A stretch of 34,823 bases of DNA, taken from CAZKFG01 sp964551985. Lineage in GTDB: Bacteria > Bacillota > Negativicutes > Acidaminococcales > JAISLQ01. Positions 7,728 to 15,678 of this stretch are shown piece after piece; position 1 is the first letter of the stretch; every line of letters begins with the position of its first letter. The position numbers were made by a program, and so were the translations under genes. Location of the stretch: the NCBI GenBank assembly GCA_964551985.1, contig CAZKFG010000018.1:1-34823 (forward strand), written 5' to 3'. Below the pieces are notes generated by a model. That model was not told where the DNA came from, searched no databases, and saw only the letters and a list, made by a program, of their open reading frames with translations.

Positions 7728-7780
7728 ATAAACCAACGATATAATAAATATAGGTATAAAGTTTATAAATGAGGTGCAGT

Positions 7781-8310
7781 TTGGGCAAGCGAAAGATTTG
7801 TATTGTTACAGGGACAAGAGCAGAATATGGCTTGCTTTATTGGCTAATGCGAGAAATAGAGTCCGACTGCGATTTGCAATTGCAGGTAGTTGTCACAGGC
7901 GCCCATTTGTCGCAGGAGTTTGGCCTGACCTACAAGATTATTCAGGCAGATGGTTTTAACATTGATGCTAAAGTTGATATGCTACTTACTGGCGATACAC
8001 CTAACGCTATAGTTAAATCTATGGGGGTTGAACTTAGTTCTTTTGCAGATGTTTTTGAAACTTTAAAACCTGACCTATTGGTTATTTTGGGTGATAGATA
8101 TGAGATTTTAGCACCTGTCCAGGCAGCGCTTATTTTTAACATACCTGTTGCGCATATCCACGGTGGTGAGCTTACTTATGGTGTTATTGATGACGCCATT
8201 CGCCATAGCATAACTAAAATGTCGCATCTTCACTTTGTTGCAGCTGATGAATATAAAAATAGGGTAATTCAGCTTGGGGAGATGCCTGACAAAGTTTTTA
8301 ATTTTGGAGC
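7781..8310 (+). CDS. legG: Hydrolysing NDP-sugar 2-epimerase (NeuC/LegG), 5' part before the gap
   Basis: N-terminal part of a NeuC/LegG enzyme. It hydrolyses NDP-2,4-diacetamido-sugar while inverting C2, giving the 2,4-diacetamido-mannose-type precursor of legionaminic acid. The family motifs are clear: IVTGTRAEYGLL, GDRYE, HIHGGELTYG and the following IRHSITKMSHLHFVAADEY. I prefer TTG 7781, since GAGGTG (7771-7776) is a proper ribosome site for it. ATG 7769 is in frame but has none. The coding frame runs into 100 N at 8311. Joining base 8310 to 8527 restores the family motif FNFGAIGLDNI in frame, so the gene is very probably intact in the organism, with 387 residues from TTG or 391 from ATG. 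Confidence 0.9.
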
Positions 8311-8526
8311 NNNNNNNNNNNNNNNNNNNNNNNNNNNNNNNNNNNNNNNNNNNNNNNNNNNNNNNNNNNNNNNNNNNNNNNNNNNNNNNNNNNNNNNNNN
8401 NNNNNNNNNNAATCGGGCTAGATAACATTGCTAATTTAAAACTTATGTCCTATAGAGAACTTTGTCTGTTAAATCAAAGCTGATACTCTCACAAAGTTCT
8501 CTATAGGACATAAGTTTTAAATGAGC
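8311..8526. other. Assembly gap (100 N) plus fold-back artefact inside legG
   Basis: Exactly 100 N (8311-8410) is followed by a 55-nt copy (8411-8465) of the true sequence at 8527-8581. Then comes an inverted copy: 8461-8522 is the exact reverse complement of 8550-8611 (62 nt, 27-nt spacer). Such a direct copy joined to an inverted copy at a contig end is typical of a chimeric read or a failed gap fill. GAGC at 8307-8310 repeats at 8523-8526, so the real sequence is most simply 8310 joined to 8527 with nothing missing. Confidence 0.85.
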
Positions 8527-9160
8527 AATCGGGCTAGATAACATTGCTAATTTAAAACTTATGTCCTATAGAGAACTTTGTGAGAGTATCAGCTTTGATT
8601 TAACAGACAAATATTTTTTGGTTACCTATCACCCAATTACCAATCTAAAAGGTGATAAAGATGAAGCAATAGAAAATTTACTAGCAGCGCTAGATGATTA
8701 TCCAGATTATAAACTGCTCATTACTAAGCCCAATGCAGATACTGGTGGTAGAGCTGTTATAAATATATTAGAAGAATATGCTGCCAAAAATCCGCACAGG
8801 GTTAGTTTGCATGCTAATCTTGGACAGGTGCGCTATTTGAGCGCTGTAAAATATGCCAAAGCTGTTGTAGGTAATTCGTCAAGTGGCATTATAGAGGTGC
8901 CATTTTTGAAGGTTCCGACAGTCAATATTGGTGCAAGGCAAGACGGTAGGCTTATGGCAAGTAGCATCGTTTGTTGCAGCGAAGATGAAAAATCGATTGC
9001 TGATGCTTTAAAATTAGCGTTATCGACCGATTTTCAAGATAAATTGCTTGCGAGTAAAATGCCCTATGGTAGTGGCAACACTTCCAAGATGATTAAAGAT
9101 AAGTTAAAAGAAGTTGATTTAAAGAGTATTTTGTCGAAAAAATTTTATGATTTCAAGTAA
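8527..9160 (+). CDS. legG: Hydrolysing NDP-sugar 2-epimerase (NeuC/LegG), 3' part after the gap
   Basis: C-terminal ~211 residues of the same LegG/NeuC enzyme, the second Rossmann-like half of the GT-B-type epimerase fold. Readable motifs are AIGLDNIANLKL, DKYFLVTYHPIT, LLITKPNADTGG and VVGNSSSGIIEVPFLKVPTVNIG, the last being the conserved nucleotide-binding SSSG region. The reading frame matches the 5' part exactly once 8311-8526 is removed ((542+634)/3 = 392 codons from ATG 7769). An ATG at 8561 would yield only a truncated protein and is not the real start. The end overlaps the first possible start of the next gene, which shows tight coupling with legI. Confidence 0.9.
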
Positions 9161-9167
9161 AGTGGTG

Positions 9168-10244
9168 ATGCAATTGGCAAAAACTTTAATTATAGCAGAA
9201 GCTGGAGTAAACCATAATGGCGATATAGTTTTAGCTAAACAATTGATAGATGTCGCAGCCTCTTGCGGCGCTGATGTAGTTAAATTTCAAACTTTCAGTG
9301 CTAATGCGCTTGTGAATAAAACAGCCAAGATGGCTAAATATCAAATGAAAAATACTGGTAGCGTAAAGTCACAGTTTGATTTGATAAAATCTTTAGAGCT
9401 GGATTTTAAAGCGCACGTAGAGCTAAAAGATTACTGTAAAAAGCGTAAGATAGAGTTTTGGTCAACTGCTTTTGATATTGATAGTTTGTCTATGCTCGAT
9501 AAAGAGTTTTCGTTTAAATTTCATAAGGTGCCGTCTGGGGAGTTGACAAACGCCCCGTTTTTATTAGAGTTTGCCAGAACAGGCAAAAAAATTATCTTAT
9601 CTACAGGCATGAGCTTACTTAGTGAAGTTGAAATGGCGCTTTGCGTATTGGCTTATGGTTATACTATGCACAAAGAACCCATTAGCACGGATGATTTTAA
9701 AAGGGCATATTATTCAGATAAAGGGCAAAAAGCATTAAAGCAAAAAGTTACTTTGCTGCATTGCACTACAGAATATCCTGCTCCTTTTGCAGACGTTAAT
9801 TTGCTGGCAATGGATACTTTGCAAAAATCATTTGGTCTTTGCGTAGGACTATCTGACCATAGTGATGGTATTGCGGTGGCTATTGCCGCCGTAGCCAGAG
9901 GTGCTTGCGTTATAGAAAAGCATTTTACTTTGGACAAGAACATGCCAGGACCAGACCATAAAGCCTCACTTAATCCCGATGAACTTGAAAATCTTGTCAA
10001 ATCCATAAGACAGGTGGAATTAGCTTTAGGAGACGGGATAAAGCGCCCGGCTTTGAGCGAAATTTCAAATATAAAAGTAGCCAGAAAATCTTTAGTAGCT
10101 TTACAAAATATTAAAAAAGGTGAAGTTTTTACCAAAGAGAATGTTGGCGCTAAAAGGCCGGGAGATGGCTTGAGTCCGATGTTTTTTTGGGATATTGTTG
10201 GTAAAAAAGCTAATAGAGATTATAAAAAAGACGAATTTTTGTGA
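9168..10244 (+). CDS. legI: N-acetylneuraminate/legionaminate synthase (NeuB family)
   Basis: Condenses the 2,4-diacetamido hexose from LegG with phosphoenolpyruvate to give the nine-carbon nonulosonic acid. A NeuB TIM barrel (IIAEAGVNHNGD, VVKFQTF, FHKVPSGELTNAP, LHCTTEYPAP, LSDHSDG, EKHFTLDKNMPGPDHKAS) is followed by a C-terminal SAF/antifreeze-like domain (RKSLVALQNIKKGE to the end). The length of ~358 is normal. Starts: ATG 9147 overlaps legG and has no ribosome site. ATG 9168 and TTG 9174 are more likely, with GGTGA at 9164-9168 best placed for TTG 9174. I list it as LegI rather than PseI because the operon has LegB, LegC and a hydrolysing 2-epimerase and no PseB/PseC/PseG. Plain sialic acid synthesis is less likely because LegB and LegC are present. 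Confidence 0.93.
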   Translation: MQLAKTLIIAEAGVNHNGDIVLAKQLIDVAASCGADVVKFQTFSANALVNKTAKMAKYQMKNTGSVKSQFDLIKSLELDFKAHVELKDYCKKRKIEFWSTAFDIDSLSMLDKEFSFKFHKVPSGELTNAPFLLEFARTGKKIILSTGMSLLSEVEMALCVLAYGYTMHKEPISTDDFKRAYYSDKGQKALKQKVTLLHCTTEYPAPFADVNLLAMDTLQKSFGLCVGLSDHSDGIAVAIAAVARGACVIEKHFTLDKNMPGPDHKASLNPDELENLVKSIRQVELALGDGIKRPALSEISNIKVARKSLVALQNIKKGEVFTKENVGAKRPGDGLSPMFFWDIVGKKANRDYKKDEFL

Positions 10245-10259
10245 TTAGATGGTGGTTTT

Positions 10260-10850
10260 ATGCAAAAAAAGATTATTGTGCTGGGCATTGGTGGGCATGC
10301 TAATGTAGTTATTGCTACTTTAAAGGCGCTTTGCCTAGATGTATATGCACTATATGAAGCTGATAATGAAGATGATATATTTAGTTTTCCACCTGATGAA
10401 GTTATGCTTGTAAATGCTATTGGCTCTACCTGCAATACCGATTTGAGAAAAAAGGTTTATCAAAAATTCAAGCAAGCAGGATATTGCTTTTTAAGTATAG
10501 TGCATCCTAAAAGTATTGTTGAAGATAGCGCTAAGCTTGGCGAAGGTGTGCAGGTTATGCTAGGTGCTATTTTACAAGCAGGCGTTACAGTTGGAGATAA
10601 CTGTATTATTAATACTGGTGCTAGTATAGATCACGATTGTAATATTGGGCATCATGTTCATATAGCGCCAGGAACAGTGCTAAGTGGTACTTGCACAATT
10701 GGTGATAGTACACATATTGGTACAGGCGCGACTGTCATTCAAAATATTAAAATAGGTAATGCTTGTACAATTGGTGCTGGGAGCATTGTTGTTCGAGATG
10801 TTACTGATAATCAAAAAGTTTTTGGTGTGCCCGCTAGGGTTGTACAATAA
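10260..10850 (+). CDS. NeuD/PglD-type sugar O/N-acetyltransferase
   Basis: A 196-residue left-handed beta-helix acyltransferase. The N-terminal Rossmann-like sugar-binding domain shows VLGIGGHANVVIATL, and the C-terminal half has hexapeptide repeats with the likely catalytic His in the GASIDHDCNIGHHVHIAPG segment. The architecture matches PglD (UDP-4-amino-sugar N-acetyltransferase) and NeuD (sialic acid O-acetyltransferase). Since the operon has LegB and LegC but no other acetyltransferase, I infer that it N-acetylates the 4-amino sugar made by LegC (the LegH step). An O-acetyl modification of the finished sugar remains possible. The start ATG 10260 has GGTGG just upstream. Confidence 0.9.
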   Translation: MQKKIIVLGIGGHANVVIATLKALCLDVYALYEADNEDDIFSFPPDEVMLVNAIGSTCNTDLRKKVYQKFKQAGYCFLSIVHPKSIVEDSAKLGEGVQVMLGAILQAGVTVGDNCIINTGASIDHDCNIGHHVHIAPGTVLSGTCTIGDSTHIGTGATVIQNIKIGNACTIGAGSIVVRDVTDNQKVFGVPARVVQ

Positions 10851-10874
10851 AAATATATATTGGAGGATGTTTTC

Positions 10875-11984
10875 ATGAAATACTGCAAAAAATGTGTTAT
10901 GCCTGATACAAGACCTGGCATTAAGTTTGATGAAAATGGAGTTTGTTATCCTTGTATTAATTTTGAAAAACGTAAAAATATTGATTGGCAAGCTAGGTTT
11001 GAAGAATTCAAACAGCTTTGTGATAAATATCGCGGTAGTCGTGGCAAAGGAAAACACGATTGCATGATTGCTGTAAGTGGCGGCAAAGATAGCCATTATC
11101 AAGTTTATGTGATGAAAGAACTTATGGGAATGCATCCACTGCTTGTTTCTGTTGAAGATAATTTTCCTATGACTAGTGCAGGGATTAGTAACTTGAAAAA
11201 TATCTCTGAAGAGTTTGGTTGTGAAATAATTACAATGAAACCAAACAGAAAATTACAAAAAAACCTTATGAGAAAAACCTTTGAAAAATACGGTAAACCT
11301 ACATGGTATATTGATAGGCTTATTTACACTTATCCGCTACTCATGGCGATAAAATTTGACATTCCATTATTAGTTTATGGTGAGAATATAAGCTTTGAAT
11401 ATGGTGGTGCTGATGCTGTTGAAACTTATTCTGCAAGAGATATTTTGCTAAATGGTGTAGCAAGTGATATAGCTTTTGATGATTTAGTTGATGAAAATAT
11501 AAAAATGCAGGATTTAGCGTTTTGCCAGGCACCGTCTGAACAAGAACTTTTATCTATTGATCCTGTTTATCTAAGCTATTTTATTCCTTGGAATAGCTAT
11601 AATAATTATGTGCTTGCTAAAAGCAAAGGTTTTAAAGATTTGACGCATGAATGGGATAGAACTCATCATATAGAGAATTTCGATCAGGTAGATAGTAGAG
11701 CTTATCTAGTGCATCCGTGGCTGAAATACCCAAAATTTGGACACGCCAGTGCAACAGATTATGCAGCAAGATTTATAAGGTATGGTCTATTGACAAGAGC
11801 CGAGGCGGTTAAACTTGTCAATGAACGTGACAGCAAGCTAGACCCAAAATGTGTGGATGATTTTTGCGAGTTTTTGGGTTATTCTAGACCTCAATTTTAC
11901 GACATTCTTGAGGGCTTTTATAATAAAGACTTATTTTTCAAAAATACCTTTGGTCAGTGGGAACTTAAAGAAAAACTACAATAA
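10875..11984 (+). CDS. ptmG: N-acetyl-sugar amidotransferase (PtmG/PseA/WbpG family)
   Basis: A 369-residue ATP-dependent amidotransferase of the WbpG/PseA family. These enzymes turn an N-acetyl group of a nonulosonic acid or O-antigen sugar into an acetamidino group. The N-terminal cysteine motif CKKCVMPDTRPG with CYPC is a likely metal site. The PP-loop AVSGGKDSHYQ binds ATP, and the middle region VYGENISFEYGG and the LTHEWDRTHHIENF stretch are typical. The start is ATG 10875, since GGAGGA (10862-10867) is its ribosome site; an upstream TTG at 10860 would run through that site. In Campylobacter the legionaminic homologue is PtmG and the pseudaminic one is PseA. The context here favours amidino-legionaminic acid. 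The glutaminase partner is not in the window. Confidence 0.9.
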   Translation: MKYCKKCVMPDTRPGIKFDENGVCYPCINFEKRKNIDWQARFEEFKQLCDKYRGSRGKGKHDCMIAVSGGKDSHYQVYVMKELMGMHPLLVSVEDNFPMTSAGISNLKNISEEFGCEIITMKPNRKLQKNLMRKTFEKYGKPTWYIDRLIYTYPLLMAIKFDIPLLVYGENISFEYGGADAVETYSARDILLNGVASDIAFDDLVDENIKMQDLAFCQAPSEQELLSIDPVYLSYFIPWNSYNNYVLAKSKGFKDLTHEWDRTHHIENFDQVDSRAYLVHPWLKYPKFGHASATDYAARFIRYGLLTRAEAVKLVNERDSKLDPKCVDDFCEFLGYSRPQFYDILEGFYNKDLFFKNTFGQWELKEKLQ

Positions 11985-12007
11985 TTTTTATCTAAGGCGG
12001 TAGGAAA

Positions 12008-13063
12008 ATGACTAGCATAGACGATTATATTATCAGTCCTCAAACAACTGTTGTTCAAGCTATGCAAAAGATTGATGCAGGTTCTCGCGGTATTGCTTAT
12101 ATATGTCAAGACGACGTTTTGCAGGCGGCAGTTACTGATGGCGATATTAGGCGTTTTATTTTGCAAAAAGGCGATTTGAACGCACCAATAGCTTTTATTG
12201 CCAATAAAAATGTAAAATTTTTGGTAGATGTCAGTGCCGTTTATGCAATTACTTTTATGAAAAATAATAATGTTGATTCTATACCTATTGTTAATGCGCA
12301 AAATAAAATAAAGACAATAGTCTTTCTTGATGGCGAGCAGGTTTTTAGAAAGGCGACTCTCAACACACCTGTTGTCATTATGGCAGGTGGTAAGGGGACA
12401 AGGCTGTTGCCTTATACCCAAGTTTTACCAAAGCCGCTTATCCCTATTGGTGAGAAAACTATTACCGAGCACATTATGGATAGATTTAAGGCGTTTGGCT
12501 GCACGGATTTTCATTTGATTGTCAATTATAAGCGTAATCTTATGAAGGCATATTTTCAAGATGACAGATACGACCAGTCAATTAGCTTTATTGATGAGAC
12601 GGAGTTTTTAGGTACTGGTGGTGGACTGAGCTTGCTTAGTGGTCAGTTTAAAGATACTTTTTTCATGACCAATTGTGATGTCTTGATAGAAGATGATTAT
12701 GCTGATATTTTGCAACATCATAAAAAGCACAATAATATGCTGACGATGGTTTGCGCAACTAAAAACATTAATATCCCATATGGTACTGTTGATGTAGATA
12801 GTGACGGTTGTATTGTAGCGATGCAGGAAAAGCCTGTTATTGCTATGAAGACTAATACAGGTTTTTATGTTATTGAACCAAAATTTTTGGAATTTATCCC
12901 TCAAAATACTTTTATTCATATTACTGATGTTATTCAATCTTGTATTAAAAAGAAAATAAAAATTGGCGTTTATTCTATAAACGAACACGCTTGGCTTGAT
13001 ATGGGCGAATTTGATGAACTGGACATTATGAGAAGCCGACTTGAAGACGGTAGTTTGCTATGA
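12008..13063 (+). CDS. ptmE: CBS-domain sugar-1-phosphate nucleotidyltransferase (PtmE-like)
   Basis: A 351-residue protein with two CBS repeats (about residues 1-115) followed by a nucleotidyltransferase domain. The signature is VVIMAGGKGTRLLPYTQVLPKP, then NCDVLIEDDY for the metal-binding Asp region. This two-domain layout is that of Campylobacter PtmE (Cj1329), which makes GDP-GlcNAc from GlcNAc-1-P and so starts the GDP-linked legionaminic acid route. I infer the same use here; a GTP preference cannot be read from the sequence. ATG 12008 follows a GGCGGTAGGA ribosome site, and the last 4 bases overlap the start of legF. Confidence 0.87.
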   Translation: MTSIDDYIISPQTTVVQAMQKIDAGSRGIAYICQDDVLQAAVTDGDIRRFILQKGDLNAPIAFIANKNVKFLVDVSAVYAITFMKNNNVDSIPIVNAQNKIKTIVFLDGEQVFRKATLNTPVVIMAGGKGTRLLPYTQVLPKPLIPIGEKTITEHIMDRFKAFGCTDFHLIVNYKRNLMKAYFQDDRYDQSISFIDETEFLGTGGGLSLLSGQFKDTFFMTNCDVLIEDDYADILQHHKKHNNMLTMVCATKNINIPYGTVDVDSDGCIVAMQEKPVIAMKTNTGFYVIEPKFLEFIPQNTFIHITDVIQSCIKKKIKIGVYSINEHAWLDMGEFDELDIMRSRLEDGSLL

Positions 13064-13758
13064 AAAAAGTACTTGCGATAATTACTGCACGTTCAGGCTC
13101 TAAAGGGCTTGTGGACAAAAATATTAAACTTCTTTTAAATAAACCACTTATGGCATATTCAATTGAATCAGCCAAAGATAGTGGTTTGTTTGACTATATT
13201 GCTGTTTCTACTGACAGTCAAAAATATGCTGATATTGCGGCTCAATATGGTGCTCAAGTGCCATTTTTGCGTAGTGCAGAGCTCTCTTTAGATGATAGTA
13301 AAACTGTTGATGTTATTATTGACCTAATTGATAAACTAGAAAAAATGGGTAAAAGCTATGATAGCTTTGTGCTTTTACAGCCGACTTCTCCACTTAGAGC
13401 TGTAAGTGATATTAAAAATGCTTACAATTTATTTATAAAAAAAGATGCCAATAGTGTTGTAGGAGTTTGCGAGGCGGAACATTCGCCTAGATGGATGAAT
13501 ACTTTAAAAGGTGATTTGTCTTTGCAAAATTTTTTGGTAGAGAAAGATACAAATAGACAACAGCTAGAGAAGTTTTATCGAATAAATGGTGCAATTTATA
13601 TAGCCAAAGTAGATTATTATAAACAAAATAGAGATTTTTTTGGACGAAAGAGTTTTGCTTATATAATGGATAAAAAAAATTCTATTGATATTGACGATAA
13701 ATTTGATTTTGAATTGGCAGAGTTTTTTATGAGTAAAAATGCTAAGGAAAATTGTTAG
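13060..13758 (+). CDS. legF: CMP-legionaminate/N-acylneuraminate cytidylyltransferase
   Basis: A 232-residue NeuA-type enzyme that couples CTP to the nonulosonic acid, giving the CMP-sugar used by Maf-like transferases. Visible motifs are IITARSGSKGLVDKN (nucleotide loop), YIAVSTDSQKYA, FVLLQPTSPLRA (CMP-sugar synthetase signature) and RINGAIYIAK. The usual length is about 225-235. Start ATG 13060 overlaps ptmE by 4 nt (ATGA type), so the two are coupled. With LegG, LegI, LegB and LegC encoded in the same run, LegF (PtmB) is the best name. A preference for Leg over sialic acid is inference. Confidence 0.92.
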   Translation: MKKVLAIITARSGSKGLVDKNIKLLLNKPLMAYSIESAKDSGLFDYIAVSTDSQKYADIAAQYGAQVPFLRSAELSLDDSKTVDVIIDLIDKLEKMGKSYDSFVLLQPTSPLRAVSDIKNAYNLFIKKDANSVVGVCEAEHSPRWMNTLKGDLSLQNFLVEKDTNRQQLEKFYRINGAIYIAKVDYYKQNRDFFGRKSFAYIMDKKNSIDIDDKFDFELAEFFMSKNAKENC

Positions 13759-13769
13759 AAGGTGTTTAT

Positions 13770-14546
13770 ATGAAAGTTGTACTATTAGCTGGTGGACTCG
13801 GTACACGTATAGCAGAAGAAAGTCACTTGAAGCCAAAACCTATGGTAGAGATAGGTGATATGCCGATTTTATGGCATATTATGAAGCTTTACTCACACTA
13901 TGGCTTTAATGATTTTATCATTTGCTGTGGTTACAAGGGTTATATTATAAAAGAATATTTTGCTGATTATTATTTACATCGCTCTGATGTTACGTTTGAC
14001 TTTGCTAATAACAATGAAATGATAGTTCATAATAACGTCGCTGAACCTTGGCGGGTGACACTTGTAGACACTGGGTTAAATACTATGACAGGTGGTCGTA
14101 TAAAAAGAGTACAAAAACATCTTGACAACAAGCCTTTTTTACTCACTTATGGCGATGGTGTAAGTAATGTAGATATAAAAAGACTTGTGGATTTTCACAA
14201 GCACTGCGGTAAGCTGGCAACTGTTACAGCAGTTCAGCCTATGGGTAGGTTTGGTAGTTTAAATCTGAGTAGTCAAGATATTGTAAACAGTTTCCAAGAA
14301 AAACCAAAAGGTGACGGCGCTTGGATAAATGGTGGTTTTTTTGTTATGCAACCTGAGCTTTTTGAACATCTTGTTGATGACGATACAGTTTTGGAAAAAG
14401 AGCCGCTAGAGGCGCTAGCGACAAGTAGTCAGCTAGTAGCATATAAACATGACGGATTTTGGCAACCGATGGACACTTTAAGAGATAAACAACTTTTAGA
14501 GCAATTGTGGCTATCGGGCAAAGCGCCATGGAAGGTTTGGGAATAG
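13770..14546 (+). CDS. rfbF: Glucose-1-phosphate cytidylyltransferase
   Basis: A 258-residue RfbF/DdhA enzyme (usual length 257-258). It makes CDP-glucose from CTP and Glc-1-P and so starts CDP-3,6-dideoxyhexose synthesis. The N-terminal LAGGLGTRIAEES motif, KPKPMVEIGDMPILWHIM, ICCGYKGYIIKEYF and YGDGVSN are family hallmarks. Start ATG 13770 follows GAAGGTG with proper spacing; a TTG at 13752 is not needed. It lies 11 nt after legF, so the legionaminic and dideoxyhexose blocks are one transcript. rfbG begins 3 nt after its stop. Confidence 0.95.
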   Translation: MKVVLLAGGLGTRIAEESHLKPKPMVEIGDMPILWHIMKLYSHYGFNDFIICCGYKGYIIKEYFADYYLHRSDVTFDFANNNEMIVHNNVAEPWRVTLVDTGLNTMTGGRIKRVQKHLDNKPFLLTYGDGVSNVDIKRLVDFHKHCGKLATVTAVQPMGRFGSLNLSSQDIVNSFQEKPKGDGAWINGGFFVMQPELFEHLVDDDTVLEKEPLEALATSSQLVAYKHDGFWQPMDTLRDKQLLEQLWLSGKAPWKVWE

Positions 14547-14549
14547 TTT

Positions 14550-15617
14550 ATGCAAAATAATTTCTGGCAAGGTAAAAGAGTTTTTTTAACCGGTCATACG
14601 GGTTTTAAAGGTAGCTGGATTAGTTTATGGCTTTTAAAACTGGGTGCTAAAGTTTGTGGTTATGCATTAAAGCCACCTACTAACCCTAGTTTGTTTGCTA
14701 TTTGTAAGTTGGATAAAGAAATGCAATCAATTTGTGCTGATGTGCGTGATTATGAAAAACTTTTAAAAGCTATGCAAGATTTCGCACCTGATATTGTAAT
14801 TCACATGGCGGCACAGCCACTTGTCAGAGAATCTTATAAAATTCCTATTGAAACTTATACTACTAATGTTATGGGTAGCGTGCATTTGCTAGAAGCCGTG
14901 CGCCATACACATAGTGTGCGTAGCATTGTAAATGTTACAACAGATAAATGTTATGAAAATAAAGAATGGCAGTGGGGTTACAGAGAAAATGAGCCATTAG
15001 GTGGCTATGACCCGTATTCTAGCAGTAAAGCTTGCTCGGAACTTGTTACTTCATCTTACAGGCAGTCTTTTTTTAATAAAGAAAAATATAATATTGACCA
15101 TAACGTCGCTTTGGCTAGTGCCAGAGCGGGTAACGTTATTGGCGGTGGAGACTGGGCAAAAGATAGGCTGATTCCGGATATTTTAAATTCTATAAGCCAA
15201 AATGAAATTGTTTATATTCGCAATCCTCTTGCGATAAGACCATGGCAGCACGTTTTAGAACCACTTGGCGGGTATTTATTGTTGGCAGAAAAACTGTATA
15301 ATGATGTAAGTTTTGCTGAAGGTTGGAATTTTGGACCGGAAGATAATGATGCTAAAAGTGTCGAATTTATCGTACAAAGATTATGCTCGCTATGGGGCGC
15401 TGGGGCAAGCTATGAGCTTGACAATAGCTATAAAGTGCACGAGGCAAATTATTTGAAACTAGATATTTCTAAAGCGCGCAATACATTAAGTTGGCAGCCA
15501 AAATGGCGCTTGGATACTGCTTTAGAGAAGATAGTTAGCTGGCATAAGGCCTATATGTTAGGTGAAGATATGCAAAAAGTTTGCTTAGAGCAGATAGATC
15601 AAATAGATAATAGTTAA
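14550..15617 (+). CDS. rfbG: CDP-glucose 4,6-dehydratase
   Basis: A 355-residue extended short-chain dehydrogenase that turns CDP-glucose into CDP-4-keto-6-deoxyglucose. It has an NAD-binding TGHTGFKGSW motif (GxxGxxG class), HMAAQPLVRESY, VNVTTDKCYENKEWQWGY (the dehydratase Thr-Asp-Lys region), DPYSSSKACSE (Tyr-x3-Lys) and RAGNVIGGGDWAKDRLIPD. All of these are signatures of the RfbG/DdhB family. ATG 14550 is 3 nt after rfbF. The product is the substrate of RfbH encoded 1.9 kb downstream, with a GT2-domain gene in between. Confidence 0.95.
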   Translation: MQNNFWQGKRVFLTGHTGFKGSWISLWLLKLGAKVCGYALKPPTNPSLFAICKLDKEMQSICADVRDYEKLLKAMQDFAPDIVIHMAAQPLVRESYKIPIETYTTNVMGSVHLLEAVRHTHSVRSIVNVTTDKCYENKEWQWGYRENEPLGGYDPYSSSKACSELVTSSYRQSFFNKEKYNIDHNVALASARAGNVIGGGDWAKDRLIPDILNSISQNEIVYIRNPLAIRPWQHVLEPLGGYLLLAEKLYNDVSFAEGWNFGPEDNDAKSVEFIVQRLCSLWGAGASYELDNSYKVHEANYLKLDISKARNTLSWQPKWRLDTALEKIVSWHKAYMLGEDMQKVCLEQIDQIDNS

Positions 15618-15678
15618 ACTTTTCTAAAGGCATTATGTAATTTATTGACGAATTTAAAACCGAAAGAAGAACTTTGTT

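Noticed and set aside
7714..7745. Possible promoter before legG (TTAAGA and TATAAT)
   Set aside because: The -10 is perfect but the spacing is 20 nt and the -35 weak; the gap between genes is only 53 nt and the operon has an upstream promoter. Not strong enough to list.
8411..8611. The long inverted repeat as a mobile-element end or a regulatory cruciform
   Set aside because: One arm is normal legG coding sequence, the other abuts a 100-N gap together with a direct copy of the same bases; an assembly artefact explains all of it.
9168..10244. Pseudaminic acid synthase (pseI)
   Set aside because: PseB, PseC, PseG and PseH are absent; LegB, LegC and a hydrolysing 2-epimerase are present.
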